Source: Clostridia bacterium
GTDB lineage: Bacteria; Bacillota; Clostridia; Oscillospirales; CAG-272
Reading direction: 5' to 3'
Assembly (NCBI GenBank): GCA_017398595.1
Contig: JAFQFR010000030.1
Location: 1 to 62,951 of the forward strand
Length of the DNA: 62,951 nt
The notes beneath the pieces were generated by a model that made no database searches, was not told where the DNA came from, and worked only from the letters and a program-made list of their open reading frames with translations. Position 1 is the first letter of the stretch; each line of letters starts with the position of its first letter. Below, in pieces: positions 53,577-61,500 of this stretch. Position numbers and translations under genes: made by a program.

Positions 53577-53633
53577 TGAAATTCAATTTCATTTTGACCT
53601 GCTTATTATACCGCGCGGTACGGCGTTTGTCAA
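53577..53633 (-). promoter_or_regulatory. Consensus promoter and Zur-type operator of zur-znuACB
   Basis: On the minus strand TTGACA (53633-53628), 17-nt spacer and TATAAT (53610-53605) are both perfect. The 7-1-7 palindrome TGAAATT-N-AATTTCA (53577-53591) lies just downstream of the expected start, the geometry of Fur-family operators. Confidence 0.8.
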
Positions 53634-53651
53634 GAATTTTGGCGCAGCTTC

Positions 53652-53680
53652 TTGCCATTCTGCCAAAACTATTGTATTAT
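53652..53680 (+). promoter_or_regulatory. Promoter of the foldase operon
   Basis: TTGCCA (53652-53657), 17-nt spacer, TATTAT (53675-53680). It diverges from the zur promoter. Confidence 0.75.
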
Positions 53681-53712
53681 ATACTTATATGATGAAAAAG
53701 GCAGGTACGGGA

Positions 53713-54765
53713 ATGAACAAACAACCGATCGTCTCGGAAGAGGCACGCAAAAAGAGAAACAAAAAGCTCGTGGCGGTACTCGGGCTGGTCATCGTCGCCA
53801 TTGCAGGCGCGCTCTACGTTCGCTACGCGGTAAATCAATATACACAGCAAAAATATCTCGAAAGCTACGGGCAGACGGCGCTGACCGTGGGCAAATACAC
53901 GGTCACCTACGACGTTTACCGCTATTTTTACCTGAACTACCGCGACGAGCTCGAAGATAAGTACACCGCCGCCGACGGCAATGTGGACACCGCCGCGCTC
54001 GACCGCGAGATCCGCGAGCGCGTTGCCGAAGCGGTCACCGGACTCTACGGCACGGTCTCGCTCGCGGATGACTACGGCATCACCACGGCAGACGGCGACG
54101 TAAAATCCACCGCCGACACCTATGTGGACGCGGTCAAATCCTACTACAAAGACAACGGCGGCGACTACGCAGCCGACCTCGAAGCCAACTACATGACCGA
54201 ACAGGTATTTACATTCCTGATGTCCGTGGACGCGATGGAGGACAAGCTGTTCACCACGCTGGTCTCGGACGGCGGCAAGATCGAGGACAACGACGAAAAA
54301 GTGCTGGAAATTCTGCACGGCGAGGATTTTGTGCGCGCAAAGCTGATCTTTATCGAAAATGACGACGGCGAGGACGTGGAAAACAACCGCAAGATCGCCG
54401 AAGAAGCGCTCGCCGCCTACAAGGACGGCACCGACTTCAACACGCTGGTCGGCCGCTACTCCGAGGACTACGGCATGCCCACCGACGGCTACTACTTCAC
54501 GCGCATGGAGATGATCGACGTCATCGAGACCGCGGCATTTGCCATGGCGGACGGCGAGATCAGCTCGGTGCTTGAATGCGAGGACGGCTTCTACATTCTC
54601 CTGCGCCTGCCCAAAGACGAAGCGTACATCACCGAAAACTTTGCCGATCTCAAGTCGCAGTATCAAAGCGCGATCTTCTACGGCATGATCGACGATCGCG
54701 CGGCACTGCTCACGGCGCTCGAGGGCGAATATGTGCGCGGACTTTCCTACGAGGAGATCCGATAA
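53713..54765 (+). CDS. Membrane-anchored PpiC/SurA-type peptidyl-prolyl isomerase
   Basis: A 350-residue protein with one N-terminal transmembrane anchor (about 18-40, KLVAVLGLVIVAIAGALYV) and no lipobox. A SurA_N-like helical region (about 45-190) is followed by a degenerate parvulin domain around 205-310: VRAKLIFIENDDGEDVENNR, DFNTLVGRYSEDYGMPTDGY, AFAMADGEISSVLECEDGFY. It likely assists folding of exported proteins. The predicted transcript begins near 53687, so ATG 53713, preceded by GGCAGG, is preferred over ATG 53689. The stop overlaps the next start as TAATG. Confidence 0.8.
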   Translation: MNKQPIVSEEARKKRNKKLVAVLGLVIVAIAGALYVRYAVNQYTQQKYLESYGQTALTVGKYTVTYDVYRYFYLNYRDELEDKYTAADGNVDTAALDREIRERVAEAVTGLYGTVSLADDYGITTADGDVKSTADTYVDAVKSYYKDNGGDYAADLEANYMTEQVFTFLMSVDAMEDKLFTTLVSDGGKIEDNDEKVLEILHGEDFVRAKLIFIENDDGEDVENNRKIAEEALAAYKDGTDFNTLVGRYSEDYGMPTDGYYFTRMEMIDVIETAAFAMADGEISSVLECEDGFYILLRLPKDEAYITENFADLKSQYQSAIFYGMIDDRAALLTALEGEYVRGLSYEEIR

Positions 54766-55640
54766 TGGCGATCTATAAGCGTTACAACACGCGAAAAAAG
54801 AAGATTCACTGGGGGTGGATCCTGTGGGCGCTGCTGATCCTCGGGGTGTTTGCCGCGACGGTAGTGCTCGGGCACTACCTCGGTGAGAAAGCCGCAGGCG
54901 GCGAGAGCCTGCTCCCCACGGCGAGCGGCAGTCCCGGCGACAACGAGACGATCACGCCGCTTGCCGAGCGCATCATGCGCGGAGAATACGTCGAGCCGAC
55001 GGCGCTTGCCGCCTTCACCACCGACGATCCGTTTACCTACGCATCGACATGGCTGTACCGCGACGGCACGGCAAATTTCGCCGTGGAGACCGATCGCAAG
55101 CTCGGTCGGGATGTGTCCGCGCTCCCCGCGCTGACGGCATTTTCGATCGACGCGGGCACCACGGGACTCTTTGAGGTGCGATCGGTCTACGCCGACGAGC
55201 AGGTGCGCGAAGTGATCGCGGCATACGAGACGGCGCTGCTCGCCGAATTTGCCGCGGCGCAGCCGAACGAGATCGTTTTGGTGTTCGACAGGCTCGACGC
55301 CGAGTGCAAGGACCGCATCTTCGCCTATGCGAAGTCGGTCAGCGGCGCGATGCTCTGCGTGCCCTACTCGATCCTCGGGGACGAAAGCTGCGCGCGCTTC
55401 TTCTCGGAAGCGAAAGACGCGGGACTGTCGGTGGCGCTGCGCGTGACCGACCTCACGCCCGAGCAGCTTGCCGCGGATATCGAGGACTACGGCTTCTATT
55501 TCACGCGGTATGAGCTGCGCCTGGTGCTGGACGGCAGCGACGAGGCACTCGTGGACGTGCTGCGCGAAAAGAATGTGCTGAATTATCAGTTCTGCTCGCC
55601 GCGTGCGTCGGCAGCGACCGCAGAGGGGAATGCGCAATGA
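54765..55640 (+). CDS. Single-pass membrane protein of unknown function
   Basis: A 291-residue protein with a basic cytoplasmic start (MAIYKRYNTRKKK), one membrane segment (about 16-37, WGWILWALLILGVFAATVVL) and an extracytoplasmic domain. From about 115, LTAFSIDAGTTGLFEVRSVY, then NEIVLVFDRLDAECKDRIFA and AGLSVALRVTDLTPEQLAAD suggest an alternating alpha/beta fold reminiscent of a divergent TIM-barrel or GHL13-like domain, though no catalytic motif is clear. It is coupled to the foldase upstream (TAATG) and to the next gene (ATGA). Confidence 0.6.
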   Translation: MAIYKRYNTRKKKIHWGWILWALLILGVFAATVVLGHYLGEKAAGGESLLPTASGSPGDNETITPLAERIMRGEYVEPTALAAFTTDDPFTYASTWLYRDGTANFAVETDRKLGRDVSALPALTAFSIDAGTTGLFEVRSVYADEQVREVIAAYETALLAEFAAAQPNEIVLVFDRLDAECKDRIFAYAKSVSGAMLCVPYSILGDESCARFFSEAKDAGLSVALRVTDLTPEQLAADIEDYGFYFTRYELRLVLDGSDEALVDVLREKNVLNYQFCSPRASAATAEGNAQ

Positions 55641-56392
55641 GTGACCTGCTTTTGATCACCGACGCGGCAGGCACACTGCTCTTTCGCTGTCGCGAAGCGA
55701 CCATGAATCATTCGGTACACGCCGCCCTTACCGCCGCGGCAAAGGAAAACAGGCGCGGGCTGATCTCGATCGGCAACCGCCGCGCCTATGTAAAAGAGGT
55801 GTCGCTGCAAGGCAAGCGGCACCTGTTCTTTTTAGATTTTGACCGGCTGTGTACACGGTTCGGCGCGGCGGCGGATCGCGCCGCAGAAGGGTTGTTTGAC
55901 GTCTCCGCATTCGCGGCACAGGCGCGCAAAACCGTTTCGCTGCAGGTTCTCTGCCGTCTGTTCGCGGACGGATACGCCGAGACGCTTGGGCGCGAGGGCG
56001 TGCGCCCGCATCTGCGCGTGCCCGCCGCGGACATAGCGGTGCAAGTGTCGCCGAGCGCCTTCGCACTTTGCCTTGCGCTGCTGGTGCGCCTTGCCGCGGG
56101 CGAGGACGGCAACGTGCAGGTGCATTTTGTACGCGAGTGCGGCAGAGTGACCGTGTTTGCCGACGGTATGGGCGCTTCGCCCCTCTCGGCAGGCGAGCGA
56201 GAAGTGCTGACGATGCTGCTCCATGAAGTGAGCGCCGCCGCGGGATTTGTGCCCGAGATGCAGACGAAAGACGCCGCCTGCATGTTGTCACTCGAGCTGA
56301 ATCCGCTGGATATTTCGCTCCTCGGGTTCAAATCCGAGCAGCTTACGCGCTACAAAAACACGATGCTCTACTATATTTCGCTGTTTCGGTAA
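55637..56392 (+). CDS. Hypothetical protein, possibly degenerate GHKL/ATPase-like
   Basis: A 251-residue soluble protein of unknown family. The N-terminal 75 residues (LLITDAAGTLLFRCREATMN, RGLISIGNRRAYVKEVSLQG) resemble a small sensory PAS-like beta domain. The C-terminal part (AVQVSPSAFALCLALLVRLA, VHFVRECGRVTVFADGMG, MLLHEVSAAAGFVPEM) has the spacing of a histidine-kinase ATPase domain but lacks clear N, G1 and G2 boxes and has no His-kinase motif. It is the third gene of the foldase operon. Confidence 0.5.
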   Translation: MSDLLLITDAAGTLLFRCREATMNHSVHAALTAAAKENRRGLISIGNRRAYVKEVSLQGKRHLFFLDFDRLCTRFGAAADRAAEGLFDVSAFAAQARKTVSLQVLCRLFADGYAETLGREGVRPHLRVPAADIAVQVSPSAFALCLALLVRLAAGEDGNVQVHFVRECGRVTVFADGMGASPLSAGEREVLTMLLHEVSAAAGFVPEMQTKDAACMLSLELNPLDISLLGFKSEQLTRYKNTMLYYISLFR

Positions 56393-56454
56393 AAATTTTT
56401 TCAGCATCGACCGAATATGCGTAATTTCGCATCCAATATATGGTAAAAACTACA

Positions 56455-56600
56455 TAGGGTCTACAGAAAAGAGTTGCGGCGCGAGCCGCGGCACGCGGTG
56501 TATAGCGGGAAGCATTCGGAGGCGTCCCCGCGGGAAGTACACTCTCTGCCGCCCGTTCTCCTTTGCACGGCACAGCGCAAGTTGTGCCGTGCGCCTTTTT
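56455..56600 (+). ncRNA. Candidate structured RNA ending in an intrinsic terminator
   Basis: A 170-nt non-coding, highly structured stretch. GCGGC-GCGA-GCCGC (56476-56489) is a GNRA-capped hairpin. GCGGCA/TGCCGC, GTGTA/TACAC and GCGGGA/TCCCCGC then nest into one long irregular hairpin (about 56488-56552), followed by a terminator. This could be an independent small RNA (a 6S-like long hairpin is one option) or a long 3' UTR of the foldase operon. No convincing promoter was found. Confidence 0.35.
56565..56600 (+). terminator. Terminator of the foldase operon or the candidate RNA
   Basis: The 10-bp stem GCACGGCACA/TGTGCCGTGC with an 8-nt loop is followed by GCCTTTTT. Confidence 0.85.
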
Positions 56601-56628
56601 AAAAAAGGAGCCTTACGGCTCCTTTTTT
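56601..56628 (-). terminator. Terminator of trmB
   Basis: The stem AAAAAAGGAGCC/GGCTCCTTTTTT with a TTAC loop directly follows the trmB stop. Confidence 0.85.
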
Positions 56629-57279
56629 TTATTTTACTTTTACTTCGGCGAAGCAGATCGGAATGCCCTGGCTCGAGAAATTGGTCTCATACTCGGTCAT
56701 CACGTTGCCCTCGTTATACGGGCTGTTGTGCAGATCGCGGCTCATGCGCAGCACCTGCATGCCTGCTGCCTCGAACTCTTCCAGCGAGAAGTCGAACAAG
56801 CCGACATTGTCGGTCTTGAGACGCAGTACGCCGTCATCCGCGAGCAGTGTTTTGTAGATCTCGAGGAATGCGCGGTAGGTCAGTCTGCGCTTGTAGTAGC
56901 CTTTCTTGGGCCAAGGGTCGCTGAAATTGAGGTAAATGCAGCTGAATGTGTGGGGCGCAAACCATTCGGTGAGCTCTTTTGCGTCGCCGACGATGAACCG
57001 CAGATTGTCGGGGCGATCTTCCGCCGTCTGCAATGCGCGCTCCGCGGCGATGACCATCACGTCCGACACCTTTTCCATCGCGTAAAAATTGACATCGGGG
57101 TGCAGCGCCGACATTTCGCAGGAAAACTTGCCCTTGCCGCAGCCGATCTCGAGATGCAGCGGGCGTTTTTCGCCGAACGGCGCCTGCGCATCGGCAAAGA
57201 CCGCTTCTTTATTCTGACACAAAACGGCTCCCGCAGCCGCCAGCCGCTCCTCGCCGTGTTTTCTCTTTCTCGCTCTCAT
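56629..57279 (-). CDS. trmB: tRNA (guanine-N7-)-methyltransferase
   Basis: A 216-residue SAM-dependent enzyme forming m7G46 in tRNA. SAM-binding LHLEIGCGKGKFSCEMS is at about 41-57. VGDAKEL, the catalytic IYLNFSDPWPKKGYYKRRLT and the C-terminal SPYNEGNVMTEYETNF complete the family signature. Length and motif order are canonical. An extended -10 (TGCTATAAT, minus strand, 57319-57311) precedes it. Confidence 0.95.
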   Translation of the reverse strand: MRARKRKHGEERLAAAGAVLCQNKEAVFADAQAPFGEKRPLHLEIGCGKGKFSCEMSALHPDVNFYAMEKVSDVMVIAAERALQTAEDRPDNLRFIVGDAKELTEWFAPHTFSCIYLNFSDPWPKKGYYKRRLTYRAFLEIYKTLLADDGVLRLKTDNVGLFDFSLEEFEAAGMQVLRMSRDLHNSPYNEGNVMTEYETNFSSQGIPICFAEVKVK

Positions 57280-57399
57280 AAGAGTTCCTTTCGTTCGTGT
57301 GTTTGCATCTATTATAGCATAAATGAAGAAAAAGAGAAAGACTTTTGTGCGAGAAATGATAGTTTATGCGGATGCAGTACTCCTGTAGCCCGTATGCAC

Positions 57400-57640
57400 A
57401 TCATCTCCGCACACGATCCCTCGGCAATGCATCCCCACCGTCATCCCCGGCGAAGTCCCGCCGAGATTCCGCAATGCGTCCTGCGGACGCAATGGCGCTA
57501 TTTGCGGTTGGTACCGCAAAAGTTCGACTGCGCCTGCGGCTTCGCTCAGAATGACAGCGGCGGGACGTAGTCGAAACCCGCAGGGCAAACGGCGTTGCCG
57601 TTTGGATCTTGTGGGGGATGTGCAGCGAGGGATCTCGGGC
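57400..57640. repeat. Dispersed repeat of the CGCTCAGAATGAC family
   Basis: CGAGATTCCGCAATGCGTCC, CGGTTGGTACCGCAAAAGTT, CGCTCAGAATGACAGCGG, GTAGTCGAAACCCGCAGGGC and CCGTTTGGATCTTGTGGGGG match the repeat at 18960-19150 with segments in altered order. No gene is seen in 57320-57640. Confidence 0.7.
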
Positions 57641-57685
57641 GGGGGAAGGCTAAGCGCAAAAAAAGAACCGCCGAAGCGGTTCTTT
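57641..57685. repeat. 45-bp direct repeat with terminator, copy 1
   Basis: It is identical over 45 bases to 58532-58576 and includes GGGGGAAGGCT, a short spacer and the hairpin AAAGAACCGC-CGAA-GCGGTTCTTT. It serves as terminator of the higBA operon. Confidence 0.85.
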
Positions 57686-57695
57686 GATAGTTGCA

Positions 57696-58007
57696 CTACC
57701 GTAAAACGATACCTGATTTTTGCGGAAACGCAGGATCTTTTCTTGTAATGGAAAGGAGACGGCAAGCAGCTCCCTCGGGGTGATTTCTTCCCGCTTCCCA
57801 TGCCTCTACGGTCTTTACAGACACGCCCATATATTTTGCAAAAACGACCTGTGTCATTCCCGTCTGCAAACGGATCTCCCGTATCTCCTCCGGTCGAAAC
57901 GTATCCACGGATGCAATGCTCAAAACGGTTGTTTTCGCAGGCAGGTCGCCCTTTTCATACGCGATCGCCTCTTCAAGCCCCAGCTTAATTTTATCAAAAG
58001 CGCTCAT
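57696..58007 (-). CDS. HigA-type antitoxin, XRE helix-turn-helix
   Basis: A 103-residue protein. The N-terminal half (1-40) binds the toxin in this family, and the C-terminal HTH is at about 43-80 (EIREIRLQTGMTQVVFAKYM, VSVKTVEAWEAGRNHPEG). It neutralises the toxin encoded upstream and should repress the operon. Its start overlaps the toxin stop by ATGA. The toxin-first order is that of higBA. Confidence 0.85.
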   Translation of the reverse strand: MSAFDKIKLGLEEAIAYEKGDLPAKTTVLSIASVDTFRPEEIREIRLQTGMTQVVFAKYMGVSVKTVEAWEAGRNHPEGAACRLLSITRKDPAFPQKSGIVLR

Positions 58008-58354
58008 CGTCTTTCTCCTTTCTCCAATTGTTCTTCTAAAATATCGACCAATTGATGCAGTTCATTTCGTTCTGCTTGGCTCAAATTATCCTTTTCACTC
58101 TTAGGATATGCAGTTAAAAGAAAAATTTTCTCGTGAATCTCAAAGTCGATATATATCACCCGGATGCTGCCGCTTTTGCCACGCTGCTCATACGCAAATC
58201 GCATTTTGCGAACGCCGCCGGTTCCGCGCATGACAGCACCGATCTTAGGATTTGCAAGTATCTCTTCCTGTAACCTGCGCAGGTCTTCATCGTTCAAGCC
58301 CATCGCTTTCCATTCCGAGCGAAAAGAAGGCAGTTCTACAAAAAGTCGCGTCAT
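58004..58354 (-). CDS. HigB/RelE-family type II toxin
   Basis: A 116-residue protein of the RelE/HigB2-like mRNA interferase group (COG4737). MTRLFVELPSFRSEWKAMGL, then ANPKIGAVMRGTGGVRKMRF, KSGSIRVIYIDFEIHEKIFL and LLTAYPKSEKDNLSQAE are typical. Basic residues Arg and Lys around GGVRKMRF and RVIYID would contact mRNA on the ribosome. The gene is intact and paired with an antitoxin. Confidence 0.87.
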   Translation of the reverse strand: MTRLFVELPSFRSEWKAMGLNDEDLRRLQEEILANPKIGAVMRGTGGVRKMRFAYEQRGKSGSIRVIYIDFEIHEKIFLLTAYPKSEKDNLSQAERNELHQLVDILEEQLEKGERR

Positions 58355-58388
58355 GTTCGATCTCCCGCAAATTCATATTTTCATGTAT

Positions 58389-58417
58389 AGTATACCCTAT
58401 TTAATAGGGTGTGTCAA
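58389..58417 (-). promoter_or_regulatory. higBA promoter with palindromic spacer operator
   Basis: On the minus strand TTGACA (58417-58412), 17-nt spacer, TATACT (58394-58389). The spacer holds CCCTATT-N-AATAGGG (58395-58409), a 7-1-7 palindrome probably bound by the antitoxin. Confidence 0.85.
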
Positions 58418-58489
58418 TACCATACGCATAAATTTTACCCGTAAAACGCGAAAAGGTTGCGGCGGAGATCTCGCACACACCGCACACCA

Positions 58490-58541
58490 CAATCCCCTCA
58501 TCCACCAATGCGACCGCACCTTCCGTCCCGAGGGGGAAGGC
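58490..58541. repeat. Half copy of the CCCTCATCC/GGGGGAAGGCT repeat
   Basis: CCCCTCATCCACC...CACCTTCCGTCCCGAGGGGGAAGGCT overlaps the start of direct-repeat copy 2. Confidence 0.65.
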
Positions 58542-58576
58542 TAAGCGCAAAAAAAGAACCGCCGAAGCGGTTCTTT
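58532..58576. repeat. 45-bp direct repeat with terminator, copy 2
   Basis: Identical to 57641-57685. Here the hairpin is followed by seven Ts and is the terminator of S-layer gene 2, which ends at 58589. Confidence 0.85.
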
Positions 58577-58588
58577 TTTTATTAAGGA

Positions 58589-61500
58589 TTAGTTTGCGAA
58601 TGCAACGTCTTTACCCATCCACAGAACGCTCAGATCGTCAACCAGGAGGTTGATAACAGAGAGCTTAACATTGGTGCTGGATACATAAGAAGACATGCTG
58701 GTTACTACATAAACCTCTGCGCTATCGGTGTAGTCGTCAGCGTCATTAGCAGGAACGAGCAGCTTGGAGCCGGAGTGATCAATCATGAACTGGTTGAATA
58801 CACCCTCAGTAGGCTCGTTGAAGGACTCGTAGTACTCAGTAGTAAGAGCGTAGGTTACGAAGTAGTACTCCTGACCGTCAACAGGGTTTTCAACGAACGC
58901 AACAATTTCATCCTCAGACAGCTCGATCAGATCGATACCGTTCTTGATGTAGCCATAGTACTCGTCGGTCTCGACTTCTTTAGCGATATCGGAGTATCTT
59001 GCGATAGGAGTTGCAAGAACCATAGCCTCGAAGTCGTAGTCATCCTGATCCAGACCAACATTGTTGCCTTTACTGTAAGCACCGAAGTAGTTGAAGGTGT
59101 TTGCATTACCGGTGAGAGAAGTGATGGTCAGAGTCTCAGCAACCTTGGCGGTGGAAGCGTTGGTCATGATAACCATGGTCTCGCCATCAACAAACTTGTT
59201 GCCCCAAGTCTTAATGTTCTTAGCTTCGCAACGAGTGGAAGCGGTGAAGTAGATACCCTGGATTGCACCCTGACCGGTCAGAGCACCATTTGCCTTGCCG
59301 TCAGAGAAGTAATCACCATAGTTGAAGAACGAAGTATTCTTCTTCTGAGCGGAAGAAGCATCGATCTCGCCGGTGGAACGGAGATACAGAATATCGCCGG
59401 GAACTACATCGCCGATGTCATTGGTGGAAGTGATGTCAACAACAGTCTTGTTACGAATATCGTATACATTGTTTACGGTGTAAACGGTCTCGTCATCCTC
59501 TTCATCTACATCAACAGAAGAGTCAGCCAGAACTACATAGTAGTTGGTGGTGCCGCCGATGTTGGTGGTGTTCCAGTCATCGAAGCTTACGCGGTTAGCT
59601 TCGCCGCTGATCTTCTCAGAAGTGTACTGGGTATCGATAACGATCAGGCTTGCGTTTGCAGAAAGCAGTACAGAGTCGCTGCCGCCGCCGATGTTATAAA
59701 TGTTGTTAGAGTCGTTCTTGGTTGCACCAACGCGAACACCAACTGCGCCGTCTGCGAACAGAGCAACTACAACAGTGTCAGCGCCCATGGTGATACGAGC
59801 GGAATCATAATCACCGTCATCATCCTCGGTGCCGGGGATAGAGAGCAGGTTGGTTCTACCAGTGGTGTTGAATACAACGCCCTTGGTTGCGGGAGCAGTT
59901 GCGAAAGGAGCATATGCATCTACAACTACGTCGTCAGCTACACCGTAGTTGGTAGCTGCGCCCAGCGTGTAAACGCCGTCCTTCTCGGAAACAAGTGCGA
60001 ACAGGTTGCCCTCAAGAGCAGCTGCTGCCTTATTGTACTTAGCCTGAACATCATCAGCCAGCTGACCGATCTCAGCGAACTTAGCATAAGTTGCAAGATC
60101 TACAGCGTTGGTGAACTTCTCATCATCCTTATCGTAGGAGATAGAGAGGGACTTCAGGGAGCCAAGAGTCCACTGACCGGTGGTCAGATCCAGAACTGCG
60201 ATTGCTACGTAGCCGTTCTCGTCTACGTATACACCGGCGGTAACGTCAGCAACGGTACCTACGAGTGCGTCAACATAATCGTCAGCATCAACCTCAAGGA
60301 GGTCAGCTACAACGTCAACATCAGTAGTAGCGATTACGAAGTCGAATGCGCCAGCGGAGCCGGACTCTTCTTCATCGGGATCGCCAACGTAAACGAGCTT
60401 GCCGTCTACTGCGAGGTACTTAACATTGTTCTCGCCCTTTTCAAGAGCTGCAATGTAATCAGTAACCATCTTCTTGTCGTAATCTACCTGATCTTCAGCG
60501 GTGTAGAGACCGTCGAAGCCGAACTTGTAGCTTACGCCACCGATCTTAGCGGTCTCCTTGGAGTCGCTGTAACCGGTAAGTCTGCCGTGTGCATAAGTGC
60601 CGCAGTTCTTAGCAACAGTCAGAACGTTGTCTTCTGCATTGTAGCTGTAGAACATGAAGTCGCAGCACTCAACTTCCTCGCCCTCGATGGTAACGGACTT
60701 AGCCTTCTCACCGTTGGCCTTGGAAACGGAAGTGGTGGTGTCGCTTACCTTCTTGTCGGAACCGAACAGATACATCTGATCGTCCAGACCGTTGGTGTAA
60801 GTAGCGAAATCAGCATCCTTGGAAGTGGTAGCGTCCTTAGTGGTAAGAACGTTGTACTGACCGAACTCGTAGGGAGTGTAGAGAACTTCTACGATGGTCT
60901 GACCATCTTCAGTCTCTTCGTCGGTTACACGGTATGCAACCTTACCATAGGTGTTGAGAGCAGATGCATCGTAGCCTGCGCAAGAAGCGTAGGGGTTCTT
61001 TTCGTTGCCAACATATGCACCGTCGTCATAAACGAAGCTTGCGAAAGCGTTGGGCCATACGGAAGCGTCGGTTGCCCAACCATCTTCGCCCTGCCAAGTC
61101 TTAACTACAGGGTAGTACTTGCCGAAGGTGAACTTGGTGCCGCCGAGAGAGATGTAGGTCTTTGCGTTCTCGGGATCGCCGTTCTTAACAACAACCTTGA
61201 TGTTACCAGCGTCGCCGAGGTTCTCAACAACGGTGTATTCCTCATAGTCTGCGAATACAACGGTTGCTTCCTCATCTGCATACTCTTCAGCAAAGTCTGC
61301 TGCTGCGCAGTCAACATAAAGAGTTACAGGCAGGCCGAGGTAAGTGGAGGGCTTGGTCTCAGCGGTGATGCCGAGGTCAGCAGCCTTGATGTACAGATCA
61401 ACATCAGCCTCTACGAGAACCATATCTTCCTCGTAGTCGTTCTCGTCCTCATCAGCCTCGATGAACTCAACGATGGTACCAACGATCTCGCCATCAGCGA

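Noticed and set aside
56455..56600. Assignment as SRP RNA or 6S RNA
   Set aside because: The conserved SRP GGAAGGAAGCA loop is absent and the 6S central bubble could not be aligned by eye, so only a generic structured-RNA candidate is reported.
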